Below, piece by piece: positions 34,490 to 42,126 of a stretch of 50,126 nt of DNA. The stretch comes from Erwinia sp. HDF1-3R. Lineage in GTDB: Bacteria > Pseudomonadota > Gammaproteobacteria > Enterobacterales > Enterobacteriaceae. The translations under genes were made by a program, and so were the position numbers. Where the stretch lies: the NCBI RefSeq assembly GCF_039621855.1, contig NZ_CP155072.1, positions 1 to 50,126 on the forward strand. The letters run 5' to 3'. Every line of letters starts with the position of its first letter. The stretch's first letter is position 1. The notes below the pieces were generated by a model that did no database searches, was not told the DNA's origin, and saw only the letters and a list, made by a program, of their open reading frames with translations.

Positions 34490-35773
34490 ATGTTTCTGGC
34501 GGGTGCGATTTTTATTCTGACGCTGGTACTGGTTATCTGGCAGCCGAAAGGACTCAGTATTGGCTGGAGTGCCGTTATCGGCGCCGCGCTGGCGCTGCTG
34601 ACCGGCGTAGTACAAATCGGGGATATTCCGGTGGTCTGGCAGATTGTCTGGAACGCCACGGCCACGTTTATTGCGGTCATCATTATCAGCCTGCTGCTCG
34701 ATGAGTCCGGCTTTTTTGAATGGGCCGCGCTGCACGTTTCCCGCTGGGGAGGCGGCAGGGGCCGGCTGCTGTTCACGTATATCGTTCTGCTGGGTGCGGC
34801 AGTGGCGGCGCTGTTTGCCAATGACGGAGCCGCGCTAATTCTGACGCCGATCGTTATCGCCATGCTGCTGGCGCTGGGCTTCAGCCCCGGGGCCACGCTG
34901 GCGTTTGTGATGGCGGCCGGGTTTATCGCCGATACCTCCAGCCTGCCGCTCATCGTGTCAAACCTGGTCAACATCGTCACGGCAGACTTCTTTAAACTGG
35001 GTTTCAGCGAGTATGCCTCGGTGATGGTGCCGGTGAATATCGCGTCCGTGGCCGCCACGCTGGTGATGCTGCACCTGTTTTTCCGCAGGGACATCCCGGA
35101 CACTTACGACCTGGCGAAGCTGAAGGCGCCGCGTGAGGCCATTCGCGATGCGCGTACCTTTAAAACCGGCTGGATTGTTCTCATCCTGCTGCTGATCGGC
35201 TTCTTTGCCCTCGAACCACTCGGCGTGCCGGTCAGCCTTGTGGCCGCGGTGGCGGCGTTTATTCTCTGGCTGGTAGCCCGGAAAGGCAATGTGATTGATA
35301 CCGGAAAGGTACTGAAAGGTGCGCCCTGGCAGATCGTTATCTTCTCGCTGGGCATGTACCTGGTGGTATACGGACTACGCAATGCCGGGCTAACTGATTA
35401 CCTTTCTGCCGCCCTGAACCGGTTTGCCGAGCATGGCGTCTGGGGCGCAACGCTCGGCACCGGCTTTCTGACGGCGGCGCTTTCATCAGTCATGAACAAC
35501 ATGCCTACCGTGCTGGTTGGCGCGCTCTCCATTGACGGCAGCACCGCTCAGGGCGTGGTGAAGGAGGCGATGATTTACGCCAACATCATCGGCTGCGACC
35601 TCGGTCCGAAAATCACCCCTATCGGTAGCCTCGCTACCCTGCTGTGGCTGCACGTCCTGGCACAGAAAAACATAACCGTCAGCTGGGGCTACTACTTCCG
35701 CGTGGGCATCGTGATGACCCTGCCGGTACTGTTTGTGACGCTGGCTGCGCTGGCCCTGCGCCTGTCTGTTTAA
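34490..35773 (+). CDS. arsB: Arsenite efflux transporter ArsB
   Basis: A 427-residue inner-membrane arsenite/antimonite antiporter with about 12 hydrophobic segments, starting [28 protein letters not shown], with the family's [24 protein letters not shown] and [22 protein letters not shown] motifs. Without an arsA ATPase nearby it works as a secondary transporter. ATG 34490 follows AAGGAGAGGGT. Second gene of the operon; 95 bp separates it from arsR. Confidence 0.95.
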   Translation: MFLAGAIFILTLVLVIWQPKGLSIGWSAVIGAALALLTGVVQIGDIPVVWQIVWNATATFIAVIIISLLLDESGFFEWAALHVSRWGGGRGRLLFTYIVLLGAAVAALFANDGAALILTPIVIAMLLALGFSPGATLAFVMAAGFIADTSSLPLIVSNLVNIVTADFFKLGFSEYASVMVPVNIASVAATLVMLHLFFRRDIPDTYDLAKLKAPREAIRDARTFKTGWIVLILLLIGFFALEPLGVPVSLVAAVAAFILWLVARKGNVIDTGKVLKGAPWQIVIFSLGMYLVVYGLRNAGLTDYLSAALNRFAEHGVWGATLGTGFLTAALSSVMNNMPTVLVGALSIDGSTAQGVVKEAMIYANIIGCDLGPKITPIGSLATLLWLHVLAQKNITVSWGYYFRVGIVMTLPVLFVTLAALALRLSV

Positions 35774-35822
35774 CCTTAACCCCGGAGCTGTGCCTGTGCA
35801 GCGCCTTTATGGAGTAACGCTC

Positions 35823-36251
35823 ATGACTGACATTACCATTTATCACAATCCGGCCTGCGGGACGTCCCGCAATACCCTGGCGCTTATCCGCAACAGCGGC
35901 ACCGAGCCCACGGTGATTCTGTATCTGGAAACACCGCCGTCGCGCGACGAGCTGAAAAAGCTGATTACGGACATGGACATTAGCGTGCGTGCCCTGCTGC
36001 GTAAAAATACCGATCCCTACGAGCAGCTCGGCCTGGCTGAAGACCGGTTCAGCGATGAAGAACTGCTCGATGCGATGCTGGCTCATCCGATCCTCATTAA
36101 TCGTCCGGTGGTGGTGACGCCGCTGGGAACGAAGCTCTGCCGCCCCTCCGAAGTGGTTCTGGACATACTGCCGGACCCGCAGAAGGGAGCGTTTACCAAA
36201 GAGGACGGCGAAGCAGTCATTGATGAGCAAGGGAATCGCGTCAGCCACTGA
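35823..36251 (+). CDS. arsC: Arsenate reductase ArsC (glutaredoxin-dependent)
   Basis: A 142-residue ArsC from ATG 35823. The catalytic Cys ~12 is in IYHNPACGTSRNTLAL, and the arginine-containing RALLRKN (~60), HPILINRPVV (Arg ~94) and KLCRPSE (Arg ~107) are present. It reduces arsenate to arsenite for export by ArsB. The operon ends in a symmetric hairpin at 36283-36310. Confidence 0.95.
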   Translation: MTDITIYHNPACGTSRNTLALIRNSGTEPTVILYLETPPSRDELKKLITDMDISVRALLRKNTDPYEQLGLAEDRFSDEELLDAMLAHPILINRPVVVTPLGTKLCRPSEVVLDILPDPQKGAFTKEDGEAVIDEQGNRVSH

Positions 36252-36282
36252 TGTTTCCCTTGGCTGTGACAGGGAAAATGTG

Positions 36283-36310
36283 AAAAAGCCGGCAGATGCC
36301 GGCTTTTTTA
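36283..36310. terminator. Bidirectional terminator between arsC and arsH
   Basis: AAAAAGCCGGC-AGAT-GCCGGCTTTTTT, an intrinsic terminator with A and T runs on both sides. It serves arsC (plus strand) and arsH (minus strand), and the arsH stop codon lies inside it. Confidence 0.9.
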
Positions 36311-37030
36311 TATGCTGCGCTGGTTTACCCGCTCAGAGAGCTGCGCAGCACTCTCCTTCCTTTCGCTGTAGCGGTCGGTGAGATAACCACTACGACCGCG
36401 CGTCAGCAGGGTGAACTTCATCAGTTCCTCCATGACGTCCACTATGCGGTCATAATACGGAGAAGGCTTCATGCGGCCGTCCTCATCAAACTCGGCCCAG
36501 GCTTTTGCAACGGATGACTGGTTCGGGATAGTGATCATCCGCATCCAGCGCCCAAGAATACGCATCTGGTTTACGGCGTTGAAAGACTGTGAGCCTCCGC
36601 TGACCTGCATGACAGCAAGGGTTTTCCCCTGCGAGGGCCGGACCGCCCCGGACGTCAGCGGTATCCAGTCAATCTGCGTCTTCATGATGCCGGTCATGGC
36701 ACCGTGACGCTCAGGAGAGCACCAGACCATCCCTTCAGACCAGAGCACTAGCTGGCGCAGCTCTGCGACCTTCGGATGCGTCTCAGGTACATCATCCGGC
36801 AGCGGCAGGCCGGACGGATTGAATAACTTCACCTCCGCGCCCATGGCCGTCAGCAGCCGTGCGGCCTCTTCCGTGGTGAGTCGGCTGTAAGAGCGCTCCC
36901 GAAGCGAACCGTAGAGCATCAGTATGCGGGGCGGATGCGCCACCTCTTCGGCCTTTAATTTCTCTTCCGAAAGGGGCGTATCCAGGAGTGTCAGATCGAT
37001 ATTGTTCAGGGCATCATTCACGTTATTCAC
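36308..37030 (-). CDS. arsH: ArsH NADPH-dependent FMN reductase
   Basis: A 240-residue flavodoxin-like protein with the FMN-binding [25 protein letters not shown] segment, [20 protein letters not shown] and [26 protein letters not shown], all ArsH signatures. ArsH oxidises trivalent organoarsenicals and so detoxifies them. It is the last gene of arsN-MFS-arsR-arsH and overlaps the preceding arsR by 4 bp. Confidence 0.93.
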   Translation of the reverse strand: MNNVNDALNNIDLTLLDTPLSEEKLKAEEVAHPPRILMLYGSLRERSYSRLTTEEAARLLTAMGAEVKLFNPSGLPLPDDVPETHPKVAELRQLVLWSEGMVWCSPERHGAMTGIMKTQIDWIPLTSGAVRPSQGKTLAVMQVSGGSQSFNAVNQMRILGRWMRMITIPNQSSVAKAWAEFDEDGRMKPSPYYDRIVDVMEELMKFTLLTRGRSGYLTDRYSERKESAAQLSERVNQRSI

Positions 37031-37362
37031 AATGGAGTCTCTTTATGGGAAATCTCGGTAGACAGGCTGCAGCTACTGCCACCGGCGCAGCACTCTTCAG
37101 TGAGAAAAGCCATCAGCTGCTCAAGCTGCGCATAGCAAGGTCTGCAGAACAAGGTACGACTCTGCCGTTCCTGGCTTATGAGTCCAGCGGACATCAGCGC
37201 TGAAAGATGATGGCTGAGCGTGGAGGCAGGAATCTCAAGGTGCTTCTGCAGTTCGCCAACCGGCAGGCCTTCATGACCAGCCCTGACCAGCTCCCGGTAT
37301 ATGCGGAGACGTGTCGGGTGGCCCAGTTCTCGAAGTGCGTTTGCTGCGGTGTGTAAATCCAT
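37027..37362 (-). CDS. arsR: Second ArsR-family repressor, C-terminal vicinal cysteines
   Basis: A 111-residue winged-helix repressor, [56 protein letters not shown]. The metalloid site is not in the recognition helix but near the end ([11 protein letters not shown], vicinal cysteines ~91-92), as in ArsR types with a C-terminal As(III) site. It probably controls its own operon with arsH, the MFS gene and arsN. It overlaps arsH by 4 bp. Confidence 0.85.
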   Translation of the reverse strand: MDLHTAANALRELGHPTRLRIYRELVRAGHEGLPVGELQKHLEIPASTLSHHLSALMSAGLISQERQSRTLFCRPCYAQLEQLMAFLTEECCAGGSSCSLSTEISHKETPL

Positions 37363-37410
37363 GCGGCCTCCTTTAAGTATATTTCCAGAATAATAGAAAT
37401 ATGGAAGCCG

Positions 37411-38643
37411 TCAAACATTTTTTTCGTGAAGGGTAGATGCTCCATGGTCCCGGTTCTGCACAACAGAGCCAGAATGACGCTGCCAGAGGACCACAGAAAT
37501 CGCCGTAATGATCAGGGTCAGGATGAAGGAAAAAAGCAGCGTGCCGGGTATACCGTAGCGCTCCAGCAGTATGGCATACGCAGACGGAGCCAGTGCCGCG
37601 AGAAAAAATGCCGGCGACAACAGTATTCCTGTTTTGCGGGCGTACTGCTGCGGATCAAACAGCACAAGAGGAAGTACGGCCTTCACGATCGTATTCAGTC
37701 CGTTTACGGCCCCATAGCCCAGAACGAAAAAGGCTGTAGCCACAGGAGTAATGCTGCCTGCAAGGCCGGTCAGAAAACAGAGGGGAAGCAGGATACCGGT
37801 TATAAGGTTCAGGCGTATCGCGGAGATTCGTGCACCTGAAACTACACCCAGCAGACGGGCACCTAACTGCCCCACTCCCCACAGCATGCCAGCCAGAGCA
37901 GGCACGCCATAAGAGGCCAGTATCCGGGGAAAATGTGTGGACACGCCGGTGGAGACAAAGCTTATCAACGCTATCAGAGTGGCATACCACAGGCCGCTGA
38001 TGAGTGCTTTTGTGTCCTCTGATGTTGCTGTTGCGTCAGCCGAATGGCCGGATCGCCCTGTTACGGGAAGTTTTACCCGACTGCCTGCCGGAACGGCAGT
38101 TAAAAAAAACAGGCTCAGCAGGCCCGCACAGCCATAAATGATGACGGCATGCCGCCAGTCGGTGACGTGAAGAAGCGCTGCGCCAGCAGGCCAGAAAGCG
38201 GCCGACGCGAGACCGCCCAGCAGGGTGACCAGAGAGATTGCCTTGCGAGCCTCTGCGCCTGCGGTTTCCACAAGCATGGCAAAAGCGGCGTCATACAGAG
38301 CAAGCCGCATGCCCGCGCCTGTCAGGATCCAGACTGCATCCCACGCTAATGTTGAATAGGTAAACGCCATCAGAAAACACCCGATGGTTATAGCCAAAGT
38401 TCCCGCCATCATCAGGGTGCGTCCACCGGTACGGGCCATTACGGGACCGATAAGCGGTGAAACCAGCCCCATAACGAGCATGGCAACGCTCAGGCCGGAG
38501 AATGTCTCACCGGAAGACCAGCCTGTTTCCGCCATGATGGCGGCTCCGAAGACACCCGGCATGTAGAACGTAATACCCCAGTTGATAAGCTGCGTCATGC
38601 CGATGCAGAAAATGGTGCGGCCTGTCAGATATCCTTGTGTCAT
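37411..38643 (-). CDS. Major facilitator superfamily transporter in the ars cluster
   Basis: A 410-residue MFS protein with ~12 hydrophobic segments (GMTQLINWGITFYMPGVFGAAIMAE at the start) and a loop containing the MFS A-like motif. It overlaps arsN by 4 bp (ATGA) upstream and lies 48 bp from arsR downstream, so it is an operon member. MFS proteins in organoarsenical clusters export arsenite-type or organoarsenical compounds (for example ArsK-like). Substrate cannot be assigned from sequence alone. Confidence 0.85.
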   Translation of the reverse strand: MTQGYLTGRTIFCIGMTQLINWGITFYMPGVFGAAIMAETGWSSGETFSGLSVAMLVMGLVSPLIGPVMARTGGRTLMMAGTLAITIGCFLMAFTYSTLAWDAVWILTGAGMRLALYDAAFAMLVETAGAEARKAISLVTLLGGLASAAFWPAGAALLHVTDWRHAVIIYGCAGLLSLFFLTAVPAGSRVKLPVTGRSGHSADATATSEDTKALISGLWYATLIALISFVSTGVSTHFPRILASYGVPALAGMLWGVGQLGARLLGVVSGARISAIRLNLITGILLPLCFLTGLAGSITPVATAFFVLGYGAVNGLNTIVKAVLPLVLFDPQQYARKTGILLSPAFFLAALAPSAYAILLERYGIPGTLLFSFILTLIITAISVVLWQRHSGSVVQNRDHGASTLHEKNV

Positions 38644-39167
38644 TCTGTACTTTCCGGAAGCGTAGCGTCGCCATGCCCGAGCGTACGCTGCAGGATAACC
38701 GTATCGAGCCAGCGCCCATGCTTGAATCCTACAGACCTGAGGGTGCCAGTGATGCTGAAGCCTGCAGCGCGGTGAAGAGCAAGGGAGGCAGTATTTTCAC
38801 TGTTCCCCACCACCGCTACAAGTTGCCGAAAACCACGGGCTTCTGCCCATCCTACTGCACGGGATAGCAGCATTTTTCCAATGCCCCGCCCCTGATACGT
38901 GGCATCAACATATACAGAGTCTTCCAGAGTAAAGCGATAAGCGCACCGTTCCCGGTATAGAGACAAATAGCAGTATCCTCGAACAATTCCTCCGTCAACC
39001 GCCACCAACCAGGGCAGTCCTGCTGCATGTACCTTTTTCAGCCGGGCTGCCATTTCAGCCTCACCCGGCGGTTCGGTTTCAAAAGTGGCGGTGCCGTGTA
39101 ATACGTGATAAGCATAAATCTGTTGTATAGCGGGAATATGTCGTTCATCTGCTTCGGTTATTTCCAT
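38640..39167 (-). CDS. arsN: GNAT acetyltransferase, ArsN1/phosphinothricin acetyltransferase type
   Basis: A 175-residue GNAT protein of the PAT/Bar group: MEITEADERHIPAIQQIYAYHVLHGTATFETEPP, then RCAYRFTLEDSVYVDATYQGRGIGKMLLSRAV (acetyl-CoA loop QGRGIG near residue 90) and SENTASLALHRAAGFSITGTLRSVGFKHGRWLD. Homologues in ars operons (ArsN1) acetylate arsinothricin, an antibiotic mimic of phosphinothricin. First gene of the minus-strand operon, divergent from the LysR gene. Confidence 0.85.
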   Translation of the reverse strand: MEITEADERHIPAIQQIYAYHVLHGTATFETEPPGEAEMAARLKKVHAAGLPWLVAVDGGIVRGYCYLSLYRERCAYRFTLEDSVYVDATYQGRGIGKMLLSRAVGWAEARGFRQLVAVVGNSENTASLALHRAAGFSITGTLRSVGFKHGRWLDTVILQRTLGHGDATLPESTE

Positions 39168-39265
39168 CAGTACAGCTCCCTTTCAGATCAGAAACAGAGA
39201 CTAACCCGGATGAATCATTTCAGACAGGCAGCAGGGCTTATCAGCGTTATGAGGAAAACTTTGGC

Positions 39266-40165
39266 ATGGCAACACTGAACCTCGATCATCTGGCTACCTT
39301 CAGGCTGGTCATCAGCCGGGGCAGTTTCTCGGGGGCGGCAGAAGTACTTGGCTTGTCGCAACCGGCAGTGAGCCTGCAGATAAGACAGCTGGAGCAGACG
39401 CTTAAGGTCAGGCTTATTGAGCGAACCAGCCGGGGAGTAAGACCAACGACTGCCGGTTTGACTCTCGCTGAACACTGCATGAAAATTGATGCGGTGGTAA
39501 GCGGAGCGGTTGAAGCGGTTTCCCTGCATTCAGACGAAATAACCGGCACCGTTACTGTCGGCACAGGCGCAACAGCCTGTATCCATCTGCTACCTCACTT
39601 ACTGCAGCAACTTCGACAGACCCATCCCCTGCTGAAGGTGGATGTACGCACAGGCAATACTTCAGATATTGTACGGGGAGTGGAGGAAAACCGTATAGAT
39701 ATTGGTCTGGTAACGCTGCCGGCAGCCGGTAAATGCCTGAGTGTCATCCCGCTGGGTACGGATGAGTTTGTTGTAATCATGGAAAAGGACACCTCGGAGC
39801 AGAGTGCAAAACCGCTGTCTCCTGATACCCTTTTGCCACTGCCGCTGATTGTATTTGAACCCGGAAGTGCCACACGCGATCTGATTGACGGATGGTTCAG
39901 CGATGCAGGGCATACTGTCAGCCCGGTTATGGAGCTTGGCAGTATTGAAGCCATTAAAAGGATGGTTCGTTCCGGCCTGGGTTACAGCATCGTTCCCCGT
40001 ATGTCCGTTGCAAGTCATGAAGAAAGGCAGGGTCTCAGTCTTTACTCAGTAACGCCATCGCTTCACCGGACTCTGGGGACAGTGATGCGGGAGGATCGGA
40101 TTGTCAGCAGGGGCATAAGTGAAGTACTGAACAGACTAAGTAAGATCTTTCCTGAATCAAAATAA
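39266..40165 (+). CDS. LysR-family regulator next to arsN
   Basis: A 299-residue LysR-type regulator. The N-terminal HTH is MATLNLDHLATFRLVISRGSFSGAAEVLGLSQPAVSLQIRQLEQTLKVRLIERTSRGVRPTTAG, followed by the periplasmic-binding-protein-like effector domain (VTVGTGATACIHLLPHLLQQLRQTHPLLKVDVRTG). The gene is divergent from arsN with a 98-bp intergenic region, the classic LysR arrangement, so it may regulate the arsN-MFS operon. Effector unknown. Confidence 0.9.
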   Translation: MATLNLDHLATFRLVISRGSFSGAAEVLGLSQPAVSLQIRQLEQTLKVRLIERTSRGVRPTTAGLTLAEHCMKIDAVVSGAVEAVSLHSDEITGTVTVGTGATACIHLLPHLLQQLRQTHPLLKVDVRTGNTSDIVRGVEENRIDIGLVTLPAAGKCLSVIPLGTDEFVVIMEKDTSEQSAKPLSPDTLLPLPLIVFEPGSATRDLIDGWFSDAGHTVSPVMELGSIEAIKRMVRSGLGYSIVPRMSVASHEERQGLSLYSVTPSLHRTLGTVMREDRIVSRGISEVLNRLSKIFPESK

Positions 40166-40318
40166 ATTTTTAACATGCCCTGACACAGAAAGTCCTGATA
40201 GCTGCTTGTTTTACGAGCTGTCGTTCCGCTATAAATTCAAATAAATCAATAGTCCATTATTTTAATGATATTTGTGTCGCCCCACGCTTCTTGCTTCGTC
40301 CGTAAAGTCAGACAATAC

Positions 40319-40338
40319 TACTGTAAATACGTACAGCA
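40319..40338 (+). promoter_or_regulatory. LexA box upstream of umuD copy 2
   Basis: TACTGTAAATACGTACAG followed by CA: core CTGT-AAATACGT-ACAG (40321-40336). It lies ~21 bp before the umuD start, so the umuD2-umuC2 operon and the recombinase genes behind it should be SOS-inducible. Confidence 0.88.
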
Positions 40339-40358
40339 TTTTGACAGGGATTTTTGCT

Positions 40359-40799
40359 ATGTTTCACGCCTTTGAGTTGATGCACCCGGCGGATAATCCG
40401 CCGCCCAGCTACAGGCCCCTTTTCCTGGAACGCGTACCCTGCGGTTTTCCCTCTCCTTGCCAGGACTATGCGGAGCAGGAACTCGACTTAAACGAATATC
40501 TAATAGCCCACAGGGCAAGCACCTTTTTCCTGCGCGCACAGGGCAACAGCATGCAGGATATAGGACTTTACGACGGCGATCTGCTGATAGTCGATCGGGC
40601 ACTCAGGCCTGAGCACGGCGACGTGGTTATCGCTGTACTGTACGGCGAATTTACGGTCAAGCGCCTTCTTATTACCCAGAAAGGGCCGGTATTGCAGCCG
40701 ATGAATCCCGCCTATCCTGTTATTATCCCAGACCCGGATACCCTGGAAATTTTCGGCGTAGTGGCGCACTTCGTGCACACTCCGCGCCGGAGAAACTGA
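40359..40799 (+). CDS. umuD: UmuD (Pol V autoproteolytic subunit), copy 2
   Basis: A 146-residue full-length UmuD from ATG 40359. It has the Cys-Gly cleavage bond (VPCGFPSPCQDY), catalytic Ser in QGNSMQDIG and Lys in GEFTVKRLL. RecA-stimulated self-cleavage yields UmuD', which pairs with UmuC. It is GC-rich, unlike the UmuD'-like gene at 26220. Its partner umuC2 is broken, so UmuD' from this gene could only act with another UmuC. Confidence 0.93.
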   Translation: MFHAFELMHPADNPPPSYRPLFLERVPCGFPSPCQDYAEQELDLNEYLIAHRASTFFLRAQGNSMQDIGLYDGDLLIVDRALRPEHGDVVIAVLYGEFTVKRLLITQKGPVLQPMNPAYPVIIPDPDTLEIFGVVAHFVHTPRRRN

Positions 40800-40831
40800 T
40801 ATGTGCGGGTTATCTACACACGGCGGAGATC

Positions 40832-41071
40832 ATGATGTCCATGTTCGGCCTGGCTGACGTTAATTCATTCTATGCCAGCTGCGAGACGCTGTTCCGCCCG
40901 GACCTGCGTGGCAGACCTGTGCTAGTGCTCAGCAACAACGACGGATGCGTCATTGCACGCTCCGCTGGCGCAAAAGCGCTTGGCATCAAAATGGGTGCGC
41001 CATGGTTTGAGGTAAAAACACAGGATTATCCGGAAAAGGTGCACGTGTTCAGCTCCAATTACGCGCTTTAG
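40832..41071 (+). pseudogene. umuC: umuC copy 2, 5' part, interrupted by element B
   Basis: MMSMFGLADVNSFYASCETLFRPDLRGRPVLVLSNNDGCVIARSAGAKALGIKMGAPWFEVKTQDYPEKVHVFSSNYAL then TAG-TAA. It is interrupted at exactly the same codon as copy 1. It is more GC-rich than copy 1, so it is not a recent duplicate. No matching GC-rich 3' part exists in the molecule. Confidence 0.92.
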
Positions 41072-41093
41072 TAAGTTACGTGGAATGCAACAT
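41067..41093. repeat. Left end of element B
   Basis: TTTAGTAAGTTA then CGTGGAATGCAACAT. Same TAGTAAGTTA and TGGAATGCAACAT blocks as element A's left end, with the umuC frame closed by tandem stops TAG-TAA (41069-41074). GTGGAATGCAA (41080-41090) is inverted at the island's right end (1875-1885). Confidence 0.75.
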
Positions 41094-41141
41094 TGATTGA
41101 GTAAACTTTGAACAGCAAAGCTGTTGTCAGAGGAGAATGCA

Positions 41142-42125
41142 ATGCTGATTCCACCGAGTGAACACGTTCTGTTGCTGGCAGAGCGCTGGCTGCAACTGTT
41201 ATCCGATCTGGGGCGGGCGCAGGCCACGCTAACAGCCTACCGCAATGCCCTCCGTCATTACTTTGCGTTCTGCAGCCAGAACGGAATTAAACCTGAAAAG
41301 GCGCGGTTTGAAGACCTGGCTGCCTATATTAGTCCTCAGTTACCCGGGATGCCTTTTTCCGCGGCCAGCGCCACGCTCCAGCTTCGCCTGTCGGCGATCC
41401 GCCTCTGGTATGACTTTCTCATGTACCTGGATCTTTGCACGGTCAATCCGCTGCCCCGATCCGGCACGCCCGGCATGCTGAGTTCCGGCCGGGGACTGGT
41501 TCCCCGCGTTGTAAAGCTGCCGCGCATTCCTGACGATGCGCAGTGGCAGTGTTTTCTTTATCATGCCGCCGCTTCCCCACTGCGTGACCGCCTGATGCTG
41601 GCATTAACCTATTACGGCGCGCTGCGTCGGTCTGAAATTACCTCGCTAAGTATTGACGACTTCGACTTTGCTCACCGGCTCATCCGCATCCGGGCAGAAA
41701 CCACCAAGAGCCGGCGTGAACGAATTGTCTGTTACAGCCCGGCAGTAGTGCCAGTGCTGGCCGCGCACCTTATGCAGATGAAGCGGACCGGAATCGTAAG
41801 AGGTGCCCTGTTCCGTTCTGAGTCCGATCGTAATCAGGGCGGGCCGCTTTCATTCTGGACCTGGAGCAAAACGGTACGGAAATGGGCGCTTGAGTCTGGG
41901 ATGCCGGACATCTCAACCCATACCTTCCGGCACCTGCGACTCACACACCTTGCCCGCGCGGGCTGGAAGTTGCACGAACTTGCCACCTATGCAGGACACC
42001 GCGACCTGACCACAACACAGATTTATATTCATCTTTCTGGCAGGGACCTGGCTGCCCGGATGGCTGGCGCGATTGAAACGGCAGATATCAGGATGGCGAA
42101 CCTCATTTTCAGAACAGAGAAATAA
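41142..42125 (+). CDS. Tyrosine recombinase, first gene of element B pair
   Basis: A 327-residue recombinase starting MLIPPSEHVLLLAERWLQLLSDLGRAQATLTAYRNAL, from ATG 41142 because AGAGGAGAA lies 7 bp upstream; an upstream TTG is less likely. Catalytic residues: Arg in YGALRRSEITSL, Lys in ETTKSRRERI, HTFRHLR, GHRDLTTT and Tyr in QIYIHLSG. It is the homologue of the element A gene at 26988, with GC-rich codon use. It lies 70 bp downstream of truncated umuC2. An AACAGC-AAA-GCTGTT hairpin just before the ribosome-binding site may affect translation. Confidence 0.93.
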   Translation: MLIPPSEHVLLLAERWLQLLSDLGRAQATLTAYRNALRHYFAFCSQNGIKPEKARFEDLAAYISPQLPGMPFSAASATLQLRLSAIRLWYDFLMYLDLCTVNPLPRSGTPGMLSSGRGLVPRVVKLPRIPDDAQWQCFLYHAAASPLRDRLMLALTYYGALRRSEITSLSIDDFDFAHRLIRIRAETTKSRRERIVCYSPAVVPVLAAHLMQMKRTGIVRGALFRSESDRNQGGPLSFWTWSKTVRKWALESGMPDISTHTFRHLRLTHLARAGWKLHELATYAGHRDLTTTQIYIHLSGRDLAARMAGAIETADIRMANLIFRTEK

Positions 42126-42126
42126 C

